Positions 29,901 through 38,900 of a stretch of DNA of 51,770 nucleotides are shown one piece after another; position 1 is the stretch's first letter, and the number at the start of each line of letters is the position of its first letter. Source of the DNA: a bacterium (GTDB lineage Bacteria; Acidobacteriota; Thermoanaerobaculia; Multivoradales; J023). The notes beneath the pieces are model-generated. The model was not told the DNA's origin, did no database searches, and saw nothing but the letters and a program-made list of their open reading frames with translations. A program made the position numbers and the translations under genes. The stretch spans positions 1-51,770 of the forward strand of contig JAAELT010000011.1 of assembly GCA_024226315.1 (NCBI GenBank), written 5' to 3'.

Positions 29901-32624
29901 GAGATCCCGGCCGAGGAGGTCGGCGAGCTACGGATCTCGGCGGTGGCCTTCGACGAGGCGGGGGATCTGCTGGTGGCGGACGACGCCAGCATCGGCATCG
30001 ACGTCGCGTCCGCCCTGGTCGCGATCAGGGTGGAGCCGGATCCCCTGGTTCTGGACTCGCTCGCGCCCAGTGCGCAATTGCGGGTGATCGGCGGCTACGA
30101 CGACGGCTACCAGCGCGACCTGACGTCGCCGCTGTCGGGCACCACGTACTCGAGCCTGGACCCGGCGGTCGCGGCGGTGGACGCCGGCGGTCGGGTTACC
30201 GCCGGCGGCCGGGGGAGGACGGTGATCGTGGCGCGCAACGGAGCCTTCTCCGGCGACGCCGACGTGAGAGTCGAGGGCCTCGGGCCATTCCTGGAGCTGC
30301 CCTCGCCGGGGGCGGCGGGGACCGTCAACCGCTTCCGCGTCTACGGCCTGACCGCCGGCGGCGGCGCGCGCGTTTTCCAGGGTAGCGGCTACGGCACCTC
30401 CAGCCTGCCCGGATGCTCGGAGTCTCTCGGCATCGAGGCGGCGGTCGAGCTCGGCAGCGGCAGCGCCGACGCCGGGGGCGTCGCGTTGATCGAGGCCGCG
30501 GTCCCGATCACCGACGCCGGGGTGTCGGTGGTCTTCCAGGCAGTGGACGACACCACCTGCTCGATCAGCGCGCCGCTGCCCTTCCAGTACGCCGAGCCCG
30601 GTGATCCGCCGCAGATCGTGTCTCAACCGGATCCGGTGATCGAGGCGCGGACCGGTGACACCGTCGAGCTGCGGGTCCTGGTCGCGGCGCAGGGAGAGGT
30701 GCGCTTCCAGTGGCAGATCGGCCTGACGAGCCCGGTCGACCTCCAGGACGGGCCGGGGGTCACGGGCGCCGGCACCGGTACCCTGACCCTGTCACGGGTC
30801 AACGGCGGCGACCTGGGCCACTACCGCTGCGTGGTCACCGGCGACTACGGCACCGAGACATCCGACCCGTCCGAGCTGAAACTGGTGACCGTGTCCGCCG
30901 TCCTCCGTGACAGCTTTTCCAGCGGCGTGCCGGGGGACCCCATGCTGTGGCGGCTTGCCGAGGTGGGTGATGTCGCCTGGGGCCGGTCCGACCTGATGGC
31001 GATCAGCGCCGGAGGTGCCGCGACCATCCAGGACGGCGGTACCAGTGGCCGGGCGTATCTGCCGTTCGATCCGGACCGCTGGGGACTGATCGTGGAGCTG
31101 GCGGCGGATCTCGATCCCGAGGGATCGAGCTGGGCGGGGATCGGCTTTGCGAGCAGCGACACCACCAGCCTGGGCGGCGGCGGCCAGTTCTGGGCCCAGC
31201 TCAAGCCCAACGGCGTGTTCCAGATCCGGGGCGACGGTCTCGAGATGCTCGTCAGCGGTCCGGCGCCGGTGTTCCATGCGGGTGACTTCAACCGGCTGGT
31301 GCTGCGCTACGACCCGTTGACCCGGCGAGGCTCGGCGCGGATCAACGGCGAGGAGGTGCTCGCCGAGACACCGCTTTCGTTCGTGGCCGACATCCGCTAC
31401 GTGGGGATGCAGACCAACTCGGCGACCGCGAACCTGACCGCGATCGACAACTTCGAGCTGGGAATCGAGCCGGCGGTAATCCGGGACACGTTCACGGGCG
31501 CCGCGGCGGGAGACCCCGTTCTCGGCCGGCCGATCGAGGTGGGGGACGTCGCCTGGGGGGTTGGCGACCTGATGGCGATCAGCGCCGGGGGCAGTGTGAC
31601 CATCCAGGATGGCGTCACCAGCGGCCGGGCGCATCTGCCGTTCGATCCGGGGCTGTACGGCCTGGTCATGGAGCTGGCGGCGAATCTCAAACCGGAGGGG
31701 GCGACCTGGGCGGGGATCGGCTTCACCAGGCACACCAGCGGCATGGGCGGTGGCGGCCAGTTCTGGGCCCAGCTCAAGCCGAGCGGCGTGTTCCAGATTC
31801 GGGGCGACGGTCTCGAGATGCTCGCCAGCGGCCCGGCGCCGGTGTTCCATGCGGGTGGATTCAACCGGCTGGTGCTGCGCTACGACCCGTTGACCCGGCG
31901 GGGCTCGGTGCGCATCAACGGCGAGGAGGTGTTCGCCGAGGCACCGCTGTCGTTCGTGCCCGACATCCAGTACGTCGGCATGCAGACCAACTCGGCCACT
32001 CCGGAGGTGACCGAGATCGACGACTTCGAGCTGCGGCTCGAGCCGACGGCGATCCGGGACACCTTCGCGGGCGCCGTTGCGGGGGAGCCGGTCTTCGGCA
32101 GGTCGGCCGAGGTGGGGGAGGTCGCCTGGGGGCCGGCCGACCTGATGGCGATCAGCATCGGGGGTAGCGCCACCATCAAGGACGGCGTCACCAGCGGCCG
32201 GGCGCACCTGCCGTTCGATCCGGATCGCCAAGGACTGATCGTCGAGTTGGCGGCGGATCTCAAGCCGGAGGGTTCGACCTGGGCGGGGATCGGCTTCACC
32301 AGGCACACCAGCGGCATGGGAGGCGGCGGCCAGTTCTGGGCCCAGCTCAAGCCCAACGGGGTCTTCCAGATCCGGGGCGACGGTCTCGACATGCTTGCCC
32401 GCGGCCCGGCGCCGGTGTTCCATGCGGGTGGCTTCAACCGGCTTGTGCTGCGCTACGACCCGTTGACCCGGCGGGGCTCGGTGCGCATCAACGGCGAAGA
32501 AGTGTTCGCCGAGGCAGCGTTACCGTTCGTGCCCGACATCCAGTACGTCGGCATGCAGACCAACAACGCCACTCCGGATCTGACCGAGATCGACGACTTC
32601 GAAGTGGGCTTCTCCGTGTGGTAG
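26961..32624 (+). CDS. Exported PD40-propeller / lipase-like / Ig-repeat protein
   Basis: An 1887-aa exported protein. ATG 26961 has GGAGG 8 nt upstream; the signal peptide ends AHLARA-DF (about 31). Residues 40-460 hold about seven TolB/PD40-type blades (PSVSHDGRYVAFSS, PSISANGRFVAFYP and similar). An alpha/beta hydrolase domain (about 625-900) of PGAP1/lipase type has the oxyanion-side HG (H630), nucleophile elbow GHSMGG (Ser699), TLGTPHEGSP, and candidate Asp/His in DTEHDV and AHDY. Big_2- and Ig-like domains follow (about 930-1310). Three ~191-aa near-identical modules end the protein (1313, 1505, 1696 onward) with a LamG-like pattern (FWAQLKP, GMQTNSAT, DNFEL). A secreted or surface esterase is likely; no anchor is visible. 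Confidence 0.87.
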   Translation: MNQMNQRSMARGVLAACLMAAAALSAHLARADFPKGPMVLVSTKPGDANGRTGHSLDPSVSHDGRYVAFSSSARDLIPTDDNNHSDIFVKDLRTGEIEIVSSYSPIESTANGQSLAPAISGTGRYVVFNSDASNLGGGNGVCQTFFIDRGNLDLPMQLRQRLGPFAVSVIDRLSAVGNGGCPDFETRPSVSDNGRWAGFTSTSNNLVDDDLHNDNIYAKVHQVFVRDIDHEKTYRLTDDPTIDENESPDENSGEVRMSADGKIVVFASAATNFPFADASTDVDLYVWGDDGIQRTLIGRIDANKTDLQGENMHDVSRDGEWVAFWTAARLDPDEDLDSAGDVYVTRTLGNQNELVSGTVSGWSGDPSISANGRFVAFYPTSYRPNVYVHDRETGSTHGVLAQPNGDPGWGSDPSLSGDGRTLAVASRVSLVPEESGEPWVDVFARVGAFDVLDPHPLLVPDLAAGSAPAPSFAAVLAALPQTGGQEMTTARGVAADGETRVLLRLVPTQPTAGPVTFRIRDENGLPDEVGTLHQAAFPEPPGGQDLDVGLLPVPSLGAAAFAIWKAPERFVRDRLPVVPGGQDPCEQSPDHDECVGERSVRLEVSFPIEGGVETLSRTLVIARPPVSLVHGIWSSRDTWKEWSLADDSRFTVDRFDYESSNAAPFAVNRFRMRRAMQDALRPLREDAIAATQVDVIGHSMGGVVSRLFALQPNVYWRNDNFLAGDIHSLVTLGTPHEGSPMACKLIGLTNVPFFGWIIEKAVDKGIGCVGCGAIHDLRPGSPWLADVAETSVPAHALVGTGGSEFLAGEGRLSTLLFFVRVARFIVQATVDSFFLPDTEHDVLVGQTSQEGGLVCGETATAHDYLSPDEPAWHLSETKESRFDQSAIDLLQTEAGNTVRLAPAFPNTTSAPCGQGPAVSVGEIVTGGLVITSPAPGATASPGDSLKVKVAAIGGRTLDRVLFFSRIGVTVDETPPFKASWEIPAEEVGELRISAVAFDEAGDLLVADDASIGIDVASALVAIRVEPDPLVLDSLAPSAQLRVIGGYDDGYQRDLTSPLSGTTYSSLDPAVAAVDAGGRVTAGGRGRTVIVARNGAFSGDADVRVEGLGPFLELPSPGAAGTVNRFRVYGLTAGGGARVFQGSGYGTSSLPGCSESLGIEAAVELGSGSADAGGVALIEAAVPITDAGVSVVFQAVDDTTCSISAPLPFQYAEPGDPPQIVSQPDPVIEARTGDTVELRVLVAAQGEVRFQWQIGLTSPVDLQDGPGVTGAGTGTLTLSRVNGGDLGHYRCVVTGDYGTETSDPSELKLVTVSAVLRDSFSSGVPGDPMLWRLAEVGDVAWGRSDLMAISAGGAATIQDGGTSGRAYLPFDPDRWGLIVELAADLDPEGSSWAGIGFASSDTTSLGGGGQFWAQLKPNGVFQIRGDGLEMLVSGPAPVFHAGDFNRLVLRYDPLTRRGSARINGEEVLAETPLSFVADIRYVGMQTNSATANLTAIDNFELGIEPAVIRDTFTGAAAGDPVLGRPIEVGDVAWGVGDLMAISAGGSVTIQDGVTSGRAHLPFDPGLYGLVMELAANLKPEGATWAGIGFTRHTSGMGGGGQFWAQLKPSGVFQIRGDGLEMLASGPAPVFHAGGFNRLVLRYDPLTRRGSVRINGEEVFAEAPLSFVPDIQYVGMQTNSATPEVTEIDDFELRLEPTAIRDTFAGAVAGEPVFGRSAEVGEVAWGPADLMAISIGGSATIKDGVTSGRAHLPFDPDRQGLIVELAADLKPEGSTWAGIGFTRHTSGMGGGGQFWAQLKPNGVFQIRGDGLDMLARGPAPVFHAGGFNRLVLRYDPLTRRGSVRINGEEVFAEAALPFVPDIQYVGMQTNNATPDLTEIDDFEVGFSVW
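30897..32624 (+). repeat. Triplicated ~575-bp coding module
   Basis: Three tandem in-frame copies start at 30897, 31473 and 32046. Long stretches are almost identical in DNA, for example the GGCCAGTTCTGGGCCCAGCT block and the GGTGTTCCATGCGGGTG block appear in all three. Such similarity indicates recent duplication or ongoing gene conversion. Read collapse in assembly is a risk here. Confidence 0.9.
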
Positions 32625-32670
32625 CGGCAGCGAGCGCACTCGAGCTCTGGCCCCAAGAGCCACCCGTCGA

Positions 32671-32694
32671 CGAGAGAACCGCTCTCGCCGTTTT
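32671..32694 (+). terminator. Intrinsic terminator after the propeller-lipase gene
   Basis: CGAGAG (32671-32676) pairs with CTCTCG (32682-32687) over a 5-nt loop, followed by CCGTTTT. It lies 47 nt after the stop codon in the 302-nt gap 32625-32926. No gene is seen in that gap; a second hairpin is annotated separately. Confidence 0.5.
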
Positions 32695-32794
32695 CTCGTA
32701 GGTTCCGGTAAGGGCTCCGTCGACGCGTGACCAGTTTGGGCTTCGGATCACGCTTCAAGGGATGTGTGAATCTGTCGCTGCTGTTCCGGGTGTC

Positions 32795-32815
32795 AGCCGT
32801 TTCGTCAGAACGGCT
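32795..32815 (+). terminator. Second hairpin in the 302-nt gap
   Basis: AGCCGTT (32795-32801) pairs perfectly with AACGGCT (32809-32815), followed by GGAGTTTTGG. It could back up the upstream terminator or act as an attenuator in the leader of the next gene. No known riboswitch consensus is recognisable around it. Confidence 0.4.
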
Positions 32816-32926
32816 GGAGTTTTGGACCAGCGAAATTCAGCTTGTCGGGCACGGGGCCGGATTGATACAGTCATCGATCTTGTTCTATGGCCGTGAAGGC
32901 CTTCAGGTGATCTCGCCGGTCGGCGG

Positions 32927-35900
32927 GTGAACGAGCGGAGGATCTTTCTATTGCCGAGTCGGTGGGACGATGGTTCGAGAGGAAGGCGGTCCGGGTGGGT
33001 GTGGTTGGCCGCCGGTGCGATCCTCGCCTTGACCGTCCGGCCGCTCGCCGCGGCCCCCGCCGCTCCCACGAATCTGGTCGCCCGCCCCGGCAACGCCCAG
33101 GCGATCGTCACCTGGACCGCGGTCAGCGGCGCCACCGGCTATAACGTCTACCGCGGCACCACGGAGGGCGGCCCCTACGGTGCGGCGATCGCTACCGGCG
33201 TCGGCGGCACCTCGTTCACCGACTCGGCCGCGGTCAACGACACGTCCTACTACTACGTCGCCACCGCTGTCGACGGCACCGGCGAGAGCGCCGTTTCGAA
33301 CGAGGACTGGGCGACGCCGCGGGCCGGGACGTTCATCGGCAGCGTCGTCATCGGTAGCTCCTCGACTGCGATCACCACCACCTGGACGGTGGCCAACAGT
33401 CCCTATGTGGTGACCGGCATCGTCGAGATCCGGGGTACCGGAGCGACCAGCAACGATCGCACCTCGACCCTGGTGATCCAATCCGGCGTCATCGTCTACT
33501 TCGAGCGCGGCGCCCGGTTGATCATCGGTTCGACCAACAACATTGCGGGATTCCGTGGCCGGCTGCAGGCCACCGACGTGACCTTTACCGCCAACCGGTC
33601 GGGCGCGATGGCCGGTGACTGGCAGGGGATCCGCTTCGACGACTCCGCTCCCGACGGCGGGTCGAACAACTTCCTCGACAATTGCGTGGTCGAGTTCGCC
33701 GGCGCCGACGTCAGCGGCGCGGTGGTGGTGAATCGCACGCGACCGGCGTTCCGCAACGGCACGATCGTCCGCGATACCTCTTCCAGCGGCATCCACGTCA
33801 CCACCGGTGCCGCCGCCACCATCACCGACAGCGAGATCGAAGGCGGCGGCACGAGGCCGGCGGTGCGGGTGCAGGGCACCTCGACGCTGACCCTCACCGG
33901 CAACACCTTCCGCGGCGGCTCGTTCCCGGTGGTGATGGACGCCAACGTCGTGGTCTCGGCGCTCGCCGGCAATACCCTCGAAGGGTATGCCCTGGAGGAG
34001 GCCGGCGTGGGGGTGGGAGCCGGACTGATCGGCTCTGGCAGTGCCCAGACGCGCACCTGGCCGGGGGGCGATCTGGCGTACATCGTGCTCGGGGACATCA
34101 CAGTGCGCGGCGACGCGGCGACCAGTAACGATCGCACTTCCACCCTGATCATCGGCGGCGTAGGGTCGCCGGCGACGGTGCGTTTCAGCGCCGACACCCG
34201 GCTCGTCATCGGCCGGGACGACAACACCGCGGCGGGCTACCGTGGCCGGCTGCAGGCGACGGAGGCGACGTTCACCGCGCGCTCCTCGAGCCCCACGCCC
34301 GGTTTCTGGGAGACGATCTACTTCGCAAACAGCGCCAACGACGGCGGCTCGAACAACTTTCTCGACGCTTGCGTGGTGGAGTACGGCGGCGGCAACGCCA
34401 GCGCCGCGGTGTCGGTGAACGTCACGCGGCCGGTGCTGCGCAATGGCACGATCGTCCGCCACACCTCGTCGGGGGGTGTCTGGATCTCCGGCGGCTCCGT
34501 CATCAGCATCACCGGCGGTGAAGTCGAGGGGGGCGGCACGTCGCCGGCGGTGCGGGTGCTGGAGACCTCGACCCTGACCCTGACCGGAGTCACCCTGCGC
34601 GGCGGCAGCTTTCCGGTTCAGATCCAGCCCAACGTGGCGATCGCCGCGCTGTCCGGCAACACCATGGAAGGATACGCCGTCGAGCAGGCAGGCATAGCCG
34701 TCGACGAAGGCTTGATCGGCCGCTCGAGCGCCACCCAGTCGCGGACCTGGCCGGGGGGCGACCTGCCGTTCATCGTGCTCGGGGACGTCACCATCCGCGG
34801 CACCGGCGCGACCAGCAACGACCGCACCTCGACCCTGGTGATCGGCGGCGCCGGCTCGCCGACGACGGTTCGTTTCGCCCCGGACGCGGGTCTGATCATC
34901 GGCCGCGACGACAACACCGCGGCCGGCTACCGAGGGGCTCTGCAAGCTCGGGAAGTAACCTTCACCTCACAGGCCGCGACGCCTGCCGGAGGTGCCTGGC
35001 AGGGACTCTACTTCGCGGATTCCGCGCTCGACGGCGCCAGTTTCCTCGACGCCTGCGTGGTCGAAGGCGCCGGTGGCGGCGGCAGCGGGGGCGCCGTGAC
35101 GGTCAGCAACACGTCCCTCGATCTGCGCACCGGCACGATCATTCGCACCACCGCCAATCGTGGCCTCTACCTCAATCGTGGCTCCTCGGTGGCGACCATG
35201 TCGGGCGGCGAGATCGAGGGCGGCAGCGCCGAAGCGGTTCGTGCCGTCGGTTTCTCGCAACTGACCCTGATCGAGGTGACGCTGCGCGGCGGCAGCTATC
35301 CGATCCAGATCCAGCCCAACGTCGTGCTCCAGAGCCTCGGTGGCTCCACCACCGAAGGCTACGACCCGACGCAGGACGGCGTCGCCGTCGAGGCCGGCAT
35401 CATGGGCTCGACCAGCGCCCAGACGCGGATCTGGCCCGGCGATCTCGACTACATCATCCGCGGCCTGGTGGAGGTGCGGGGTAACGCCGCGACCAGCTTC
35501 GACCGTACCAGCACACTGCGCATCGGCGGCGAGCAGCCGACCGAGGTGCGTTTCGATGCCGGCGCCGAGCTCCGTATCGGGCGCGACGACGACACCGCGG
35601 CCGGCTTTCGCGGCCGTCTGCTGGCCAACGGCGTCACCTTCACCGCCAACAGCACCAGCCCGACGCCGGGTTTCTGGAACCGCCTCCACTTCGCCGACTC
35701 GGCAGTCGACGGCGTGGTCAACAACCTGCTGGAGGACTGCGAGGTCTCATGGGGCGGCGGCGGCACCGCCAACGGCGCGATCCAGGTCGTGCGCATGAAC
35801 CTGACCGTGCGCAACACCCGGGTGCTCTCTCCCGAGAAAGCGGGAATCTACATCCACAACGACTCGACCGTTTCGATTACAGACAGCGAGATCGAAGGCG

Positions 35901-38900
35901 GCAGCGACGCCGGAGTGCGGATCTTCGGCAGCTCTTCGTTGACCATGACCGGCACGGTGCTGCGCGGCGGCACCTACCCCGTGCGCATGCAGCCCAACGT
36001 CTCGATCGCCCGGTTTCAGAACAACGTCGCCGAGGGCTACGATCCGACCCGGGCCGGCGTCGGCGTTGACGACGGCTTGATCGGCCGCGACAACGGTACC
36101 CAGTTGCGCACCTGGCCGGCGGGCGGCATGCCCTACCTGATCCGTGGCAACATCGAGGTTCGGGGTGACGGCGCGACCAGCAACGACCGCACCAGCACCT
36201 TGATCGTAGGCGCCGGCGCGATCCTGCGCTTCGACGCCGGAACGAGGCTGTTGATCGGTAACGACGCCAATACCGCGGGGGGCTACATCGGCAAGTTGCA
36301 GGCCTCGGGAGTGACCTTCACGGCCAACACCGAAACGCCGACCCCCGGCTTCTGGGGGGGCATCTATTTCCGCGACTCGACGGTGGCGGACCGCGACGAG
36401 ACCTATCTCGACCGTTGCACCGTCGAGTGGGCGGGGGGTGGCGCCAACGGCGCGGTGGAGGTCAACAAGACGGTGATCGGGATCAGCGAAACGCGGATTC
36501 TCGGCACGTCGTCGGCCGGCCTGTACCTCACCGCGTCGAGCGCCTCGAACGTGACGGTGGACGGCGGCGAGATCGAGGGCGGCTCGGACGCCGCGATCCG
36601 GGTCCGCGACCGAGGAATCCTGTCGGTTTCGGGCGCGACCCTGCGGGGTGGGGCGTATGCGATCCGCATGGGGCCGAACTCCGATCTCACCCGGCTCTCC
36701 GGCAATGTCATGGCGGGCTACGGCGTCGAGCAGGCGGGCATCGCCGTGGACGCCGGCATCATGGGCGCCTCCGGCGGCCTGCAGACCCGCGTCTGGCCGG
36801 GGGGCAGCCTGCCGTACATCGTGCTGGGCTCGATCGAGGTGCGGGGCAACGGCGCGACCAGCAACGACCGCACCAGCACGCTGATCCTCGGCGCCGACAC
36901 GCAGGTGCGCTTCAATGCCGGCGCGCAGCTGTTGATCGGCTATGACGCCAACGCCTCGGGGGGCTACATCGGCAAGCTCCAAGCCACCGGCGTGGTCTTC
37001 ACCGCTAACTCGGCATCTCCGACGCCCGGCTTCTGGGGTGGCATCTACTTCCGCGACTCGACGGTCGCGGACCGCCGCGAAACCTACCTCGACCACTGCA
37101 TCGTCGAGTGGGCGGGGGGCGGTCTCAGCGGCGCGGTGCAGGTCAATCGGACTGCCGTCGGGTTGGTCGAGACGAACGTCCTCGAAACGTCCTCGGCCGG
37201 CGTTTACGTCACCGGCGTGAACACCTCCACCGTGGTGATCAACGGCGGCGAGATCGAAGGCGGCTCGGACGCCGCGGTCCGCGTCCGCGACCGCGGGCGT
37301 TTGTTTCTCGAAGGCGCGGTCCTGCGCTCCGGCGGTTATCCGGTGCGGATCGGGCCCAACTCCGAGCTGCTCTACCTGCGGGGCAACTCGATGGGAGGCT
37401 ATGCCGCCGACCGCGCGGGCATCGCGGTCGACGGTGGGATCATGGGGGCGAGCAACAATCCCCAGACCCGGTTCTGGCCCGGCGGCGACCTGCCCTACAT
37501 CGTGCGCGGCTCGATCGAAGTGCGCGGCAACGGAGCGACCAGCAACGATCGCACCAGCACCTTGATCCTCGGCGCCGATACGACAGTGCGTTTCGACGCC
37601 GGCACGCGGCTGTTCATCGGCCGGGACGACAACACCGCCGCCGGTTACATCGGTCAGCTGAAGGCCACCGGCGTGACCTTCAGCTCGAATGTGGAGGTGC
37701 CGGTGCCCGGCTCCTGGAAGGGCATCTACTTCCGCGACACCACGGTGGGCGGCAGCTACCTCGACCACTGCACCGTCGAGTGGGCGGGGGGCGGCGTCAG
37801 CGGTTCGGTGACGATCAACCGCACCAGCGTCGTGCTGCGCGACACCCGGGTGCTCGGCACGGCCTCGGCCGGGGTCTATCTGACCTCGGGCTCGGTGGCG
37901 ACGATCACCGGCGGCGAGCTCGAGGGCGGCACCGGGCCGGCGGTGCGGGCGCTCAATGGCTCGACCATCACGGTCTCGGACACCACCCTGCGCGGCGGTA
38001 CCTTCCCGATCGGCATCGGGCCCAACGCGGCGCTGACGGCGATCCAGGGTAACCGTTTGGAGGGGTATCCGTTCGAGGCGGCCGGCATCGCCGTCGATCC
38101 CGGCATCATGGGCAGCTCCAGCGGCGTGCAGACTCGGGTCTGGCCGGCGGACCTGCCCTACATCGTGCTCGGCGACGTGAGCGTCCGCGGCACCGGCTCG
38201 ACCAGCAGCGACCGCACCAGCACCCTGCTGATCCAGGGTGGAGGAGAGGTGCGCTTCAACGCCGGCGCCGGCATGACCATCGGCCTGGACTCGGGGCTGC
38301 TCGGCTTCGCCGGCCGCCTGCAGGCGACCGGAGTCACCTTCACGGCCAATTCCGCGGCCCCGACGCCGGGTTTCTGGAAGGGCCTGAATTACCGCGACAT
38401 GGCGCGCGACAGCGATCAGTTCCTGGTCGACTGCACCGTCGAGTACGGCGGCTACGTGAGTGCCACCAGCGCCCTGGGCGCCAACATCACCATCCACCGC
38501 TCGACGCCGCGGCTGATCGGCGTCACCTCGCGCGCCAGCAGCCACGACGGCATCCTGGTGTCCCAGGCCAGCCCGGCGATCACCGCCGCGCGCCTGTCGG
38601 AGAACGTCCACGGCCTGCGCCTGGTGTCGAGCGGCACGCCGCGTATCAGCGGCAGCGACATCGAGAGCAACTCGTCCTTCGGCATCCGAAACCAGACCGG
38701 CACCACCATCTTCGCCGGCAACAACTGGTGGGGCGACGCCAGCGGGCCGCTGGACGATTCCGACGACACCGGCTCGGGCGGCTTCCACAACCCGGGCGGG
38801 CTCGGCGATCGGGTGAGCGACGCGGTCGACTTCAACCCCTGGCTGGAGCTCTCCGCGCGTCCACCGGCGCCCCCGGCGGTGCTCGCGGTAGAGCCCGGCG

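Noticed and set aside
33340..38740. Possible CRISPR or satellite array because of regular repeats
   Set aside because: The period is about 680 bp, in frame, and encodes beta-helix repeats; there are no short repeats with unique spacers.
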